6,462 nucleotides of DNA. Origin: Clostridiales bacterium UBA8960. GTDB lineage: Bacteria; Bacillota; Clostridia; Peptostreptococcales; Acidaminobacteraceae. Position 1 is the first letter of the stretch; the number at the start of each line of letters is the position of its first letter. Position numbers and translations under genes: made by a program. The stretch is from positions 1 through 6,462 of the forward strand of contig DMYC01000065.1 in assembly GCA_003482695.1 (NCBI GenBank), read 5' to 3'. This document shows positions 1 to 6,120 of the stretch, one piece after another. The notes beneath the pieces are model-generated. The model was given only the letters and a program-made list of their open reading frames with translations, made no database searches and was not told where the DNA came from.

Positions 1-602
1 TGAGAGAGATCTCATCCGCCAAAGAGGAAGTGCCTAGCCGAAAAGGTTACCCGGGCTACCTTTACTCGGATCTTGCGTTTCTCTATGAACGGGCAGGCAT
101 GCTCAAAAACGGCAAAGGCGCCATTACGTTTATCCCGATTTTGACGATGCCGAACGACGACATCACACACCCAATCCCAGACCTGACGGGTTACATCACC
201 GAAGGGCAGATCGTTTTATCGAGAGATTTAGCCAACAAGGACATCAATCCGCCGATCAATGTCATGCCTTCATTGTCACGACTTATGAAAGATGGCATCG
301 GAGAAGGGTTTACGCGCGAAGATCACACCGACTTAGCCAACCAAATGTTCTCCTCTTTTTCAAAAGTCCTGGAGGTGCGATCTCTGGCCCAAATCGTGGG
401 AGAGTCTGATCTATCAGAGATCGATCAGCTATATATGGCATATGGCAAGCAATTTGAACTCGAATTCTTAAACCAAGGGTATTCAGAGAGACGAACCATC
501 ATCGAAAGTTTGGATATTGGCTGGAAAATCCTGTCCATTTTACCCCCTGAAGCGCTTGATAGGCTTGACGAGGCCATGATCCGAAAGTATTATAGGAGAT
601 GA
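1..602 (+). CDS. atpB: V-type ATP synthase subunit B, C-terminal part (5'-truncated)
   Basis: Non-catalytic nucleotide-binding B subunit (also called NtpB) of the cytosolic head (V1/A1) of a V/A-type, H+- or Na+-coupled ATPase. The frame is open from base 3, so the start lies upstream of the window and only about the last 199 residues are seen. They begin [20 protein letters not shown], a highly conserved stretch of this family, followed by [36 protein letters not shown] and [14 protein letters not shown]. The PSLSRLM segment is the conserved region that, from family knowledge, contributes to the A/B nucleotide interface. The C-terminal helical part ([21 protein letters not shown]) is intact and the length to the stop is normal. 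The subunit D gene follows after 4 bp, the usual bacterial B-D order. Ion specificity cannot be judged because the membrane K subunit is outside the window. Confidence 0.96.
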   Translation, partial: REISSAKEEVPSRKGYPGYLYSDLAFLYERAGMLKNGKGAITFIPILTMPNDDITHPIPDLTGYITEGQIVLSRDLANKDINPPINVMPSLSRLMKDGIGEGFTREDHTDLANQMFSSFSKVLEVRSLAQIVGESDLSEIDQLYMAYGKQFELEFLNQGYSERRTIIESLDIGWKILSILPPEALDRLDEAMIRKYYRR

Positions 603-606
603 GTAT

Positions 607-1224
607 ATGGAAAATTTAACGCCGACGAAAGCCAATCTCATAAAATCGAAGTCGATGCTCACATTCACAAGACAAGGCTACCAATTGCTCGACAAAAAAA
701 GAAACGTCCTGATTCGAGAGATGATGGACATGATTGAAGAGGTGGAAAACCTTCAGGCGCAAATCGACCAAGTGTTTTTTGATGTTTATGATGCGCTGAA
801 TCACGCGCTTGTAACCATGGGTGAGAGCACGGTTATGGAAATCGCCTTATCCATCCCACGAGACGAGAATTTGACGATTTTAAACAAGAGCATTATGAAC
901 GTTGAAATTCCAACGATCAAGTATGCTGAAAAACCACTCGGGCCCTATTATGGCTTTTACCGGACCAATTCTGCCATCGACCTGATCGTCGTAAAGATGG
1001 CGAAGGCACAGCAGTTGCTTTATCACCTTGCTGAAGTTGAAAACACAGTGTTTCGTTTGGCACTGGAAATCAAACGGACGAGTAAGCGCGCAAATGCGCT
1101 GGATAAGATTCAAATACCGAAGTTCGAGAGCCTCACAAAATGGATTGAAGAGTCACTCGAAGAGAAAGAGCGTGAAGATTTTTTCAGGCTTAAGAGATTG
1201 AAAGGAAAAAAGAAAGATGATTGA
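607..1224 (+). CDS. atpD: V-type ATP synthase subunit D
   Basis: Central rotor-stalk subunit D (NtpD) of the V/A-type ATPase, which couples nucleotide turnover in the A3B3 head to rotation of the membrane ring. The 205-residue length is close to the usual value of about 210. The N-terminus has the family signature PTKANLIKSKSMLTFTRQGY followed by LLDKKRNVLIREMM. The first 70 or so residues and the last 70 (LLYHLAEVENTVFRLALEIKRTSKRANALD onward) form long amphipathic helices, as expected for the antiparallel coiled coil of the shaft. The C-terminus is very basic (KRLKGKKKDD). The ATG is set by AGGAG at 594-598, which lies inside the last codons of subunit B, so B and D are probably translationally coupled. 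The gene end overlaps the next start by 8 bp. Confidence 0.96.
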   Translation: MENLTPTKANLIKSKSMLTFTRQGYQLLDKKRNVLIREMMDMIEEVENLQAQIDQVFFDVYDALNHALVTMGESTVMEIALSIPRDENLTILNKSIMNVEIPTIKYAEKPLGPYYGFYRTNSAIDLIVVKMAKAQQLLYHLAEVENTVFRLALEIKRTSKRANALDKIQIPKFESLTKWIEESLEEKEREDFFRLKRLKGKKKDD

Positions 1225-2089
1225 ATTTATCAAAGATTACAAACATGACGAGAAACTGCGTCGTTCTTTTGACGCACTTGCGATGCAGACTTTTGGCATA
1301 TCTTTCGAAGCTTGGTATCAGAGCGGTTGCTGGAATGCGTCTTATATGCCATACAGCTATGAAGTGGACGGCAAGATCGTCGCGAATGCCTCAGCGAATA
1401 AAATGAAACTCATCATAGAGGGGCGACCTGTCGACGCGATTCAAATCGGGACGGTGATGACGGACCCTGAGTTTAGGCGTCGCGGCCTTGCATATGATCT
1501 GATCCAAAGAATCATCGCGGATTTTGAAGATGATGCTGAATTTTTCTACCTTGCAGCGGACGATGAGGCGATGGCACTCTATCGTAAATGCGGGTTTGTG
1601 GATGTGCCTGAGGTAAAATATGCATGGCAAAATCCACTTGGTTCACCTGAGTCGCTTAAGCGCACACTTGTGCCTGCTTCGATGACGCTTGAAGCGCTTT
1701 GTACTGTGAAGTCGAGCGCACTTTTAAAGGGTGCTAAACTTGAAATCGTGGAAGATGAACATATTTTGGCTTTTTATTGGCACCATGGCTTTAACGAGAA
1801 ACTATACCGTTTGGATGATATGACCGTGTTGATCGCGGATATTGTAGACGCAGGGAAAGGCTTAGTGCTTTACGATGTGTTCGTTCAAAATGGCGGTGAC
1901 GCGCGTTTTGATCTGTCAAATATTCTGGCGAGAACGGGTGCGACGACCGTTAAATTTGCGTTCGATGTCGCAGGACTGATCACTGGGCTCGAAAAAGAAT
2001 GTCTAGACCCAAGTGGCTGGATGGTTCGAAGCGCTGGCAATTCAGGTTTTCCGGCGTTGTTTAGCTACCCTAAGCTCGCGCAAGCATGA
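1217..2089 (+). CDS. GNAT family N-acetyltransferase, probably two GNAT-like halves
   Basis: Predicted cytosolic acyl-CoA-dependent N-acetyltransferase of 290 residues; substrate unknown. The N-terminal half carries the acetyl-CoA site: motif A is IQIGTVMTDPEFRRRGLAYDLI (about residues 76-96, with the pyrophosphate-binding RRRGLA at 87-92), and motif B is YLAADDEAMALYRKCGFVDV (about 111-130), including the typical LYRKCGF. The C-terminal half (about 145-290) has no clear motif A. By length and its ending (SGFPALFSYPKLAQA) it resembles the degenerate second GNAT-like domain of two-domain family members; this is inference. The ATG lies 8 bp inside subunit D, with a weak AAAGGA at 1201-1206, so coupled translation with the ATPase operon is likely. 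No terminator is seen before the galU promoter. A link to ATPase function is not shown and may only reflect shared transcription. Confidence 0.88.
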   Translation: MIEFIKDYKHDEKLRRSFDALAMQTFGISFEAWYQSGCWNASYMPYSYEVDGKIVANASANKMKLIIEGRPVDAIQIGTVMTDPEFRRRGLAYDLIQRIIADFEDDAEFFYLAADDEAMALYRKCGFVDVPEVKYAWQNPLGSPESLKRTLVPASMTLEALCTVKSSALLKGAKLEIVEDEHILAFYWHHGFNEKLYRLDDMTVLIADIVDAGKGLVLYDVFVQNGGDARFDLSNILARTGATTVKFAFDVAGLITGLEKECLDPSGWMVRSAGNSGFPALFSYPKLAQA

Positions 2090-2099
2090 TGGGGCGTCA

Positions 2100-2128
2100 T
2101 TGCTTATTTTCAGTCAAAATGGTAGAAT
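2100..2128 (+). promoter_or_regulatory. Putative sigma-A promoter of galU
   Basis: TTGCTT at 2100-2105 and TAGAAT at 2123-2128 are separated by exactly 17 bases (-35 4/6, -10 5/6 matches). It starts 10 bp after the GNAT stop codon, so galU can be transcribed independently of the ATPase operon. The predicted start is near 2134-2136, giving a leader of about 60 nt that begins just before the stem-loop at 2141-2160. Confidence 0.6.
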
Positions 2129-2140
2129 GAGTAGTGGAGT

Positions 2141-2160
2141 GGGCACTTTTTTTAGTGCCC
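2141..2160 (+). other. Stem-loop at the 5' end of the galU leader
   Basis: GGGCACT (2141-2147), a T6 loop and AGTGCCC (2154-2160) form a perfect 7-bp hairpin. It lies about 6 nt downstream of the predicted galU start site and 35 bp before the galU start codon. It is followed by TTGGCAG rather than a T-run, and on the other strand it has no T-run either, so it does not look like an intrinsic terminator. A 5'-proximal mRNA-stabilising hairpin is the simplest reading. It could also weaken read-through from the upstream operon. Confidence 0.5.
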
Positions 2161-2180
2161 TTGGCAGATTTGAATGGACA

Positions 2181-2189
2181 AGGGAGGAA
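2181..2189 (+). promoter_or_regulatory. Ribosome binding site fixing the galU start
   Basis: AGGGAGGAA is a near-perfect Shine-Dalgarno ending 6 nt before ATG 2196. The open frame extends upstream to 2013, but that part overlaps the GNAT gene and the promoter and lacks family similarity. The start at 2196 gives the expected MKVRKAVIPAAGLGTR N-terminus. Confidence 0.85.
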
Positions 2190-2195
2190 TTACAT

Positions 2196-3074
2196 ATGAA
2201 GGTACGTAAGGCGGTTATACCGGCTGCAGGACTGGGAACGCGGTTTTTACCTGCGACGAAGGCGATGCCTAAAGAAATGTTACCCATCGTGGACAAACCC
2301 ACGATACAATATATCATCGAAGAGGCGATTGCCAGTGGCATCGAAGAGATTTTAATTATAACGGGCAAAAGCAAACGCGCGATTGAGGACCATTTCGATC
2401 GTTCAGTTGAACTTGAGATGGAACTGGAGAGAAAAAACAGCACAGAACTGCTCGAAATCGTGAAGACGGTTTCCGAGATGGTGGACATCCACTATATTCG
2501 CCAGAAAGAGGCGAATGGACTTGGTGCTGCAGTCTATTGCGCGCGCACATTTGTCGGCAACGAACCTTTTGCGGTGCTTTTAGGAGATGATGTTGTCTAC
2601 AATGACGAGAACCCCTGCTTAAAGCAAATGATCGAAATTTATGATCAGTATCACACATCTGTACTTGGCGTTCAAACGGTAAGCGACGAGGATGTGAACA
2701 AATACGGCATCGTCCATGGCAAACAAATCGGCGATCGCGTATATGATGTCAAGGACTTGGTGGAGAAACCGTCTAAAGAGGAAGCGCCATCCAATGTGGC
2801 CATCTTAGGTCGCTATATCATTTCACCTGAGATTTTTGATATTTTGGCGCACACGGAACCTGGAAAAGGTGGAGAAATCCAACTTACGGACGCTTTAAAC
2901 GAGCTCGCGAAGAAAGAAGCCATGGTGGCATATGATTTCATCGGCAAACGTTACGATGTGGGCAACAAGCAAGGTTTCTTGGAAGCGACTGTGGAAACGG
3001 CCTTAAGAAGACCCGATCTGCGAGATGAGTTTGCGGCCTATATCCTTAAAATTGCGGATGGCCTTAAAAAATAA
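2196..3074 (+). CDS. galU: UTP--glucose-1-phosphate uridylyltransferase
   Basis: Cytosolic enzyme (GalU; GtaB in Bacillus) that makes UDP-glucose and pyrophosphate from UTP and glucose-1-phosphate, supplying glucosyl units for teichoic acids, glycolipids and exopolysaccharide. The 292 residues match the usual family length. The nucleotide-binding signature PAAGLGTRFLPATKAMPKEM (residues 9-28) is complete, with the catalytic-type lysine in PKEMLP. Other family motifs are QKEANGLGAAV (103-113), the metal-site LLGDD (128-132), DLVEKP (187-192), GGEIQLTDAL (225-234) and KRYDVGNKQG (251-260). The gene stands alone with its own promoter and leader hairpin and ends 12 bp before a strong terminator, so it looks monocistronic. 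No anomaly was seen. Confidence is high for the family; the sugar specificity is inferred from these motifs. Confidence 0.96.
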   Translation: MKVRKAVIPAAGLGTRFLPATKAMPKEMLPIVDKPTIQYIIEEAIASGIEEILIITGKSKRAIEDHFDRSVELEMELERKNSTELLEIVKTVSEMVDIHYIRQKEANGLGAAVYCARTFVGNEPFAVLLGDDVVYNDENPCLKQMIEIYDQYHTSVLGVQTVSDEDVNKYGIVHGKQIGDRVYDVKDLVEKPSKEEAPSNVAILGRYIISPEIFDILAHTEPGKGGEIQLTDALNELAKKEAMVAYDFIGKRYDVGNKQGFLEATVETALRRPDLRDEFAAYILKIADGLKK

Positions 3075-3086
3075 TAAAGTGCAAAT

Positions 3087-3133
3087 AAAAGGATTTTAGC
3101 AAAAATGATAAAAATTTGCTAAGATCCTTTTTT
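3087..3133. terminator. Bidirectional intrinsic terminator between galU and the HD-GYP gene
   Basis: A 17-bp stem pairs 3087-3103 (AAAAGGATTTTAGCAAA) with 3115-3131, with one G-U wobble at 3095/3123 and an 11-nt loop. On the plus strand it ends in TTTTTT (3128-3133); on the minus strand the stem's own T4 continues into TATTTG. It lies between the convergent stops at 3074 and 3140 and should serve both genes. Confidence 0.88.
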
Positions 3134-3139
3134 GTGTTT

Positions 3140-4234
3140 TTATGCTTCAAGCCTTAAATCGAGCAGCAAATCGACGAGATCCGGATTAAACTGTTTGCCG
3201 CGTTGCGCGATAATCAAGCGGATTGCTTCTTGATGGGTGAATTTCTTGCGATATGACCGGTCTGATGTCATGGCGTCGTAAGCATCCGCCAACTGTATAA
3301 TCTGTGACTCGATGGGAATTTCATTGTGTTTAAGCCCACGTGGATACCCCGAACCGTCATAATACTCATGATGGCAGTAGGTATAATGGCAAATTTCATC
3401 GAAACCGTCGATTTCATCCAGTATTTTCTTTGCGTTCCCAGGATGCATTTTAATCTGATTGAACTCAAGTTCAGTCAACCGATTCGGCTTGTTCAATATT
3501 TCTGTAGAAATTCCGATTTTCCCCACATCATGTAAAAGTGCTGCCGTACTTAGCGTTATAATGCGTTCGGTTGAGAGCCCCATCGCACCAGCAAGCATGA
3601 CCGATATCTCCTGTACGCGGTTTGCGTGGCCGGATGTGTATTCGTCTTTCAGCTCAATGGCTTTAATCAATACTTTCACGACGTTTTCGAGTTTCTGGTC
3701 CGATAGATCTTTGTAGTATTTTAAAGTGAATATGTTGGAGTATTGCTGTGCAAAGAGCCTCAATAACAGTTTGGAATTTCTCGAAAACGACAGGTTCGAA
3801 AAGTTTTCAAGACAAATGAGGCCCACTTTCTTTTTTCCTAGTTTCACCGGTGCATAAAGCGATCTAAAGTTCTCATAAGTGCCAAGCGCTTTGAAGGTCG
3901 CAATCGTATCAAGTGAAAAAGCGGCATCTTCTCTTTTTTTTATATGTACTTCGTATGAATCAATCAGTTGATCATCTGTGCTCTCAAAATCAATAAAAGC
4001 ATCTTTTGCGCTGAATTTAAGTTTTTTTAGGGTCTCAAAATCGTAGCCGATAGACAACGTCGGCACATAAAAATCATCTTGAAGCTCATAAAACGATCCT
4101 TTTTCAGCTTCATCAATCAAGTCAAATACGGCATTAAAAGATTTTTCAATAAATTCTCTTCTAGTGGTCGTTTCCGAATCGACAAATGAAGCCACAAGTT
4201 TTTCGTACTTGACTTTCAGTTCATGAGTTGACAT
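3140..4234 (-). CDS. HD-GYP domain protein (putative cyclic-di-GMP phosphodiesterase) with N-terminal GAF-like region
   Basis: Predicted cytosolic enzyme of 364 residues that hydrolyses the second messenger cyclic di-GMP, which governs motility versus sessile growth. The C-terminal HD-GYP domain (about 180-350) is complete: SGHANRV (H203), LLHDVGKIGI (H235, D236, K239), KMHP (H264), HHEYYDGSGYPRGL (288-301, the defining HHE...DGxGYPxGL motif) and LADAYDAMTSDRSYR (315-329). All expected metal-binding positions are present, so it is probably active. Residues about 20-165 form an alpha/beta region with a ligand-sensor look, ending in VKLGKKKVGLICLENF, which resembles a GAF fold; this is inference and the ligand is unknown. 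No signal peptide or membrane segment is seen. It is read in the same direction as the upstream MATE gene, 102 bp away, and seems to have its own promoter. The ribosome site before the ATG (GGGGGC) is weak. Confidence 0.92.
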   Translation of the reverse strand: MSTHELKVKYEKLVASFVDSETTTRREFIEKSFNAVFDLIDEAEKGSFYELQDDFYVPTLSIGYDFETLKKLKFSAKDAFIDFESTDDQLIDSYEVHIKKREDAAFSLDTIATFKALGTYENFRSLYAPVKLGKKKVGLICLENFSNLSFSRNSKLLLRLFAQQYSNIFTLKYYKDLSDQKLENVVKVLIKAIELKDEYTSGHANRVQEISVMLAGAMGLSTERIITLSTAALLHDVGKIGISTEILNKPNRLTELEFNQIKMHPGNAKKILDEIDGFDEICHYTYCHHEYYDGSGYPRGLKHNEIPIESQIIQLADAYDAMTSDRSYRKKFTHQEAIRLIIAQRGKQFNPDLVDLLLDLRLEA

Positions 4235-4284
4235 GCTGCCCCCAATAAGCTGTGAAATTTGTTCTATTTAAAGAAGCTTTTATT

Positions 4285-4313
4285 ATCATAGCACATTTGT
4301 CATAAAATTTCCA
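4285..4313 (-). promoter_or_regulatory. Putative extended -10 promoter of the HD-GYP gene
   Basis: On the minus strand, TGGAAA (4313-4308, 4/6 to the -35 consensus) and TATGAT (4290-4285) are spaced 17 bases apart, with a TGC just before the -10, i.e. an extended TGn element. It lies 51-79 bp upstream of the HD-GYP start in the gap after the MATE stop, so the gene can probably be expressed apart from the transporter. No terminator is visible between the two genes, so read-through is also possible. Confidence 0.5.
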
Positions 4314-4336
4314 TTGAGCATACAAAGTGTGTTTTC

Positions 4337-5704
4337 TTAAGTTAAGTGCATTTGCTTAGTATAATGGTACATTATTATCATGGCGGCCACTGCACCAAGC
4401 CATGTCGTTATGACGATGCCCCACCAGATGCCGATCAGTCCAAGACCGATCAATGTACCAAGAAGCGGGAACAATGTAACTGGCAATACCAACTGCCTCG
4501 ATATGCCGATCCAAATGGCGTATTGAGGCTTTTTTATTGCCTGGAGAATTGAGAGTGCAATATTTAGTATAATATAGGCGTTAAATGCAAGAAACTCGAT
4601 GCGCAGATACCTTGTGCCCTCAAAGATGACATTCGGGTCGCTGTTGAAAAGTTTGATAAGTTGATCAGCAAATGGGAAGATGACCAGCATGCCCGTGGTC
4701 ATGATCAAAATGCCTATTTTGAGGCTCTCTTTATACGTTTCCCTAATTCTGTCGAAGTGCCCTGCGCCGAAGTTCTGTCCTGCGATGGTCAATGCGGCTG
4801 TGTTTAGACCGATGGAAGGCAATAGTGCAATCTGTTCGTTTCTCATAGCGACACCATATCCTGCGATTGCAGCATCGTCGCCGTGAATGTAAATGAAAAA
4901 GTTGATGACATAGATGCCCACGGCGATGGTGATCATGTTGAGTGCTGCTGGGATTCCTTGTGACAGGATGTTACGGATGGTTTTATAATGGACCAGTTTA
5001 AAAGGTTCTTTTATACTTGGCATCAATGTCTGAAAACGGATGCCAAGCAGTTTATGACATTTGTAAGCGAGATAGAAGTTTCCCGTTAAGTTGACGATGA
5101 CGGTGGCAAGTGCGACTCCAAATGTCCCCATCTTAGGCATTCCAAAAGGTCCAAAGATGAATAGAGGATCAAGAATGAGATTCATCACAAAGCCGATGAT
5201 CAAGAAATTTCGAAATGGTTTTGTGATGCCACGTGAAGCGAGTAGTGCGTTTAAGGCGGAGTTGAGTCCGAAAAATATTGAACCAGCGTAAATCCCACGA
5301 AGGTATCTCGTTCCATGGTTCAGCGTTTCTCCTGTGGCACCCAAGGCGGAAAGCAACAGGGGAGAGAACACAATTCCTGCGATTGTGATGACTAGACTGA
5401 CGAATATCGTAAGAAAAATGCCGTTTGCTGTGAGCGCTTTGACTTCGTCTTCGTTTTTTTTGCCCGAAGCAATCGATAAAAGCGCAGAAAGGCCTGTGCT
5501 GATGCCAGCTGTAATCGCAAGCAGCATGAAGAAAATGGAAAAGGATAGCGACATGCCGGCAAGCGATTCGGTGCCGAGCTTGCCTGCATAAAATGTGTCG
5601 ACGACGTTGAACATCGTGTTAAAAAACATACCAATACTCACTGGAATGGCCATGGTGAGAATTTGTTTCTTTATATTGCCGGTTGTATAGTCTTCCACAT
5701 GCAT
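4337..5704 (-). CDS. MATE family efflux transporter
   Basis: Integral membrane exporter of the multidrug and toxin extrusion family, expected to expel cationic drugs or metabolites in exchange for Na+ or H+. The 455 residues form about 12 hydrophobic segments in two homologous halves (about 15-220 and 240-445), the normal MATE size. Family signatures are PVSIGMFFNTMFNVVDTFYA (residues 21-40) with GKLGTESLAGMSLSF, ASRGITKPF (156-164), MNLILDPLFIFG (174-185), and in the second half AALTIAGQNFGAGHFDRIRE (303-322). The start at 5704 is chosen because GAGGTG lies 3 nt upstream and the protein then begins MHVEDYTTGNIKKQIL, typical for the family. A further in-frame ATG at 5794 would add 30 atypical residues and run into the repeat element. 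It is probably the first gene of a minus-strand pair with the HD-GYP gene. Substrate cannot be told. Confidence 0.94.
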   Translation of the reverse strand: MHVEDYTTGNIKKQILTMAIPVSIGMFFNTMFNVVDTFYAGKLGTESLAGMSLSFSIFFMLLAITAGISTGLSALLSIASGKKNEDEVKALTANGIFLTIFVSLVITIAGIVFSPLLLSALGATGETLNHGTRYLRGIYAGSIFFGLNSALNALLASRGITKPFRNFLIIGFVMNLILDPLFIFGPFGMPKMGTFGVALATVIVNLTGNFYLAYKCHKLLGIRFQTLMPSIKEPFKLVHYKTIRNILSQGIPAALNMITIAVGIYVINFFIYIHGDDAAIAGYGVAMRNEQIALLPSIGLNTAALTIAGQNFGAGHFDRIRETYKESLKIGILIMTTGMLVIFPFADQLIKLFNSDPNVIFEGTRYLRIEFLAFNAYIILNIALSILQAIKKPQYAIWIGISRQLVLPVTLFPLLGTLIGLGLIGIWWGIVITTWLGAVAAMIIMYHYTKQMHLT

Positions 5705-5707
5705 AAG

Positions 5708-5717
5708 CACCTCTCTC
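5708..5717 (-). promoter_or_regulatory. Ribosome binding site fixing the MATE start
   Basis: Minus strand GAGAGAGGTG followed by CTT and ATG. The GAGGTG part matches the anti-Shine-Dalgarno well at good spacing, whereas the alternative ATG at 5794 has none. No convincing -35/-10 pair was found between this site and the repeat at 5778; the best candidate, TTGTGT with TATCAT, has a poor 19-bp spacing. Confidence 0.75.
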
Positions 5718-5777
5718 AATAATGGGTGTCGTTCATGTATAAATGATACCCTTGAGGTTGGGGGTTGACACAAAAAA

Positions 5778-6019
5778 CAGGGGGACAGGCTCATTGATCA
5801 ATTTGGGGTGACGCAATGCATGTGGTTACGTGGCGAAAGGCCGCCGCTGCGGGAGACAAGTCCTCGCTCGGCACTTGCGATTAGGGGCACTGATGGCTAT
5901 TCGCCATTTGTGCCCCCTTCGTCAAGTGCGTTCGCTGTGGAGCTCCCTTCTCGGCAGCCTTTCGCCCCGTAGCCACACGCATACATTCACATTGTGCTGA
6001 TCAATGGGCCTGTGCCCTG
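5778..6019. repeat. Large imperfect palindromic element 1 (about 242 bp)
   Basis: A fold-back repeat with no coding capacity. Its ends are inverted copies: CAGGGGGACAGGCTCATT plus GATCA (5778-5800) against the complement of 5998-6019 (CAGGGCACAGGCCCATT plus GATCA). Moving inward, ATGC, TGTGG, TACG and GGCGAAAGGC (5816-5841) pair with 5959-5983. A structured core lies at 5851-5947, centred on an apical hairpin ATGGC-TATTC-GCCAT (5893-5907). The segment is visibly richer in G and C than the flanking genes. The palindrome with defined inverted ends and no transposase suggests a MITE- or REP-like non-autonomous mobile repeat; this is inference. Its left end lies 74 bp upstream of the MATE start codon, so it forms that gene's distal upstream region. 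Confidence 0.75.
5851..5947 (-). ncRNA. Candidate structured RNA (or ssDNA hairpin) core, copy 1
   Basis: Read on the minus strand from 5947: helix GGGAG/CTCCC (5947-5943 with 5855-5851); conserved loop CTCCACAGCGAAC (5942-5930); helix GCACTTG/CAAGTGC (5929-5923 with 5877-5871); 5x5 loop ACGAA/AATCG (5922-5918 with 5882-5878); helix GGGGGCAC/GTGCCCCT (5917-5910 with 5890-5883, one G-U); 2x2 loop AA/CA; apical hairpin ATGGC-GAATA-GCCAT (5907-5893). The 3' side of the large loop is CGAGCGAGGACTTGT (5870-5856). The same loops occur in copy 2 with altered but still paired stems. I do not recognise an established RNA family, and no promoter was identified. Minus is the orientation that matches copy 2 read on the plus strand; which strand, if any, is transcribed is unknown. 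Confidence 0.4.
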
Positions 6020-6120
6020 AGTGCAAAAGACAAAAAACCAGGGGGTCGGACCCCTTGATCATTTATTCCCCGAACCTTAAAGAACCATCCCCAAAGGCAA
6101 TTCATGAAACACAAACAGAG
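6020..6120. repeat. Spacer between palindromes with a repeat-border motif
   Basis: No gene is seen here. At 6031-6061 it holds C-A6-CCAGGGGG-TCGGACCCC-TTGATCA, a direct, diverged copy of 5771-5800 (C-A6-CAGGGGG-ACAGGCTCA-TTGATCA) at the border of element 1. Within it GGGGTC-G-GACCCC (6042-6054) is a perfect small palindrome. Further on, GAACC occurs twice (6072-6076 and 6082-6086) followed by ATCCCCA. Such AACAGGGGGAC... and GAACC.TCCCC blocks resemble the borders of REP-like intergenic repeats seen in Firmicutes (recollection, not checked). The motif may be the left end of element 2. Confidence 0.55.

Noticed and set aside
2141..2160. Terminator of the ATPase/GNAT operon
   Set aside because: The T-run is in the loop, not after the stem, and the hairpin lies downstream of the galU promoter.
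2013..2195. Extended galU start
   Set aside because: The extra 61 codons overlap the GNAT gene, the promoter and the leader hairpin. The strong ribosome site and the family N-terminus both place the start at 2196.
4352..4366. TTGCTT and TATAAT on the plus strand near the MATE 3' end
   Set aside because: The two hexamers are only 2 bases apart and lie inside the coding region antisense to the gene, so they are not a promoter pair.
5724..5751. Stem GGGTGTC/GATACCC upstream of the MATE gene as a riboswitch
   Set aside because: Only a 7-bp stem with a G-U pair and a 14-nt loop; no conserved aptamer features and no terminator alternative were seen.
5705..5794. Extended MATE start at 5794
   Set aside because: The extra 30 residues (MSLSPCFLCQPPTSRV...) are unlike MATE N-termini, run into the repeat element and have no ribosome site, whereas 5704 has GAGGTG correctly spaced.
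5883..5917. Intrinsic terminator formed by the GC-rich inner hairpin of element 1
   Set aside because: No T-run follows the stem on either strand, and the hairpin is part of a larger structure with conserved loops.
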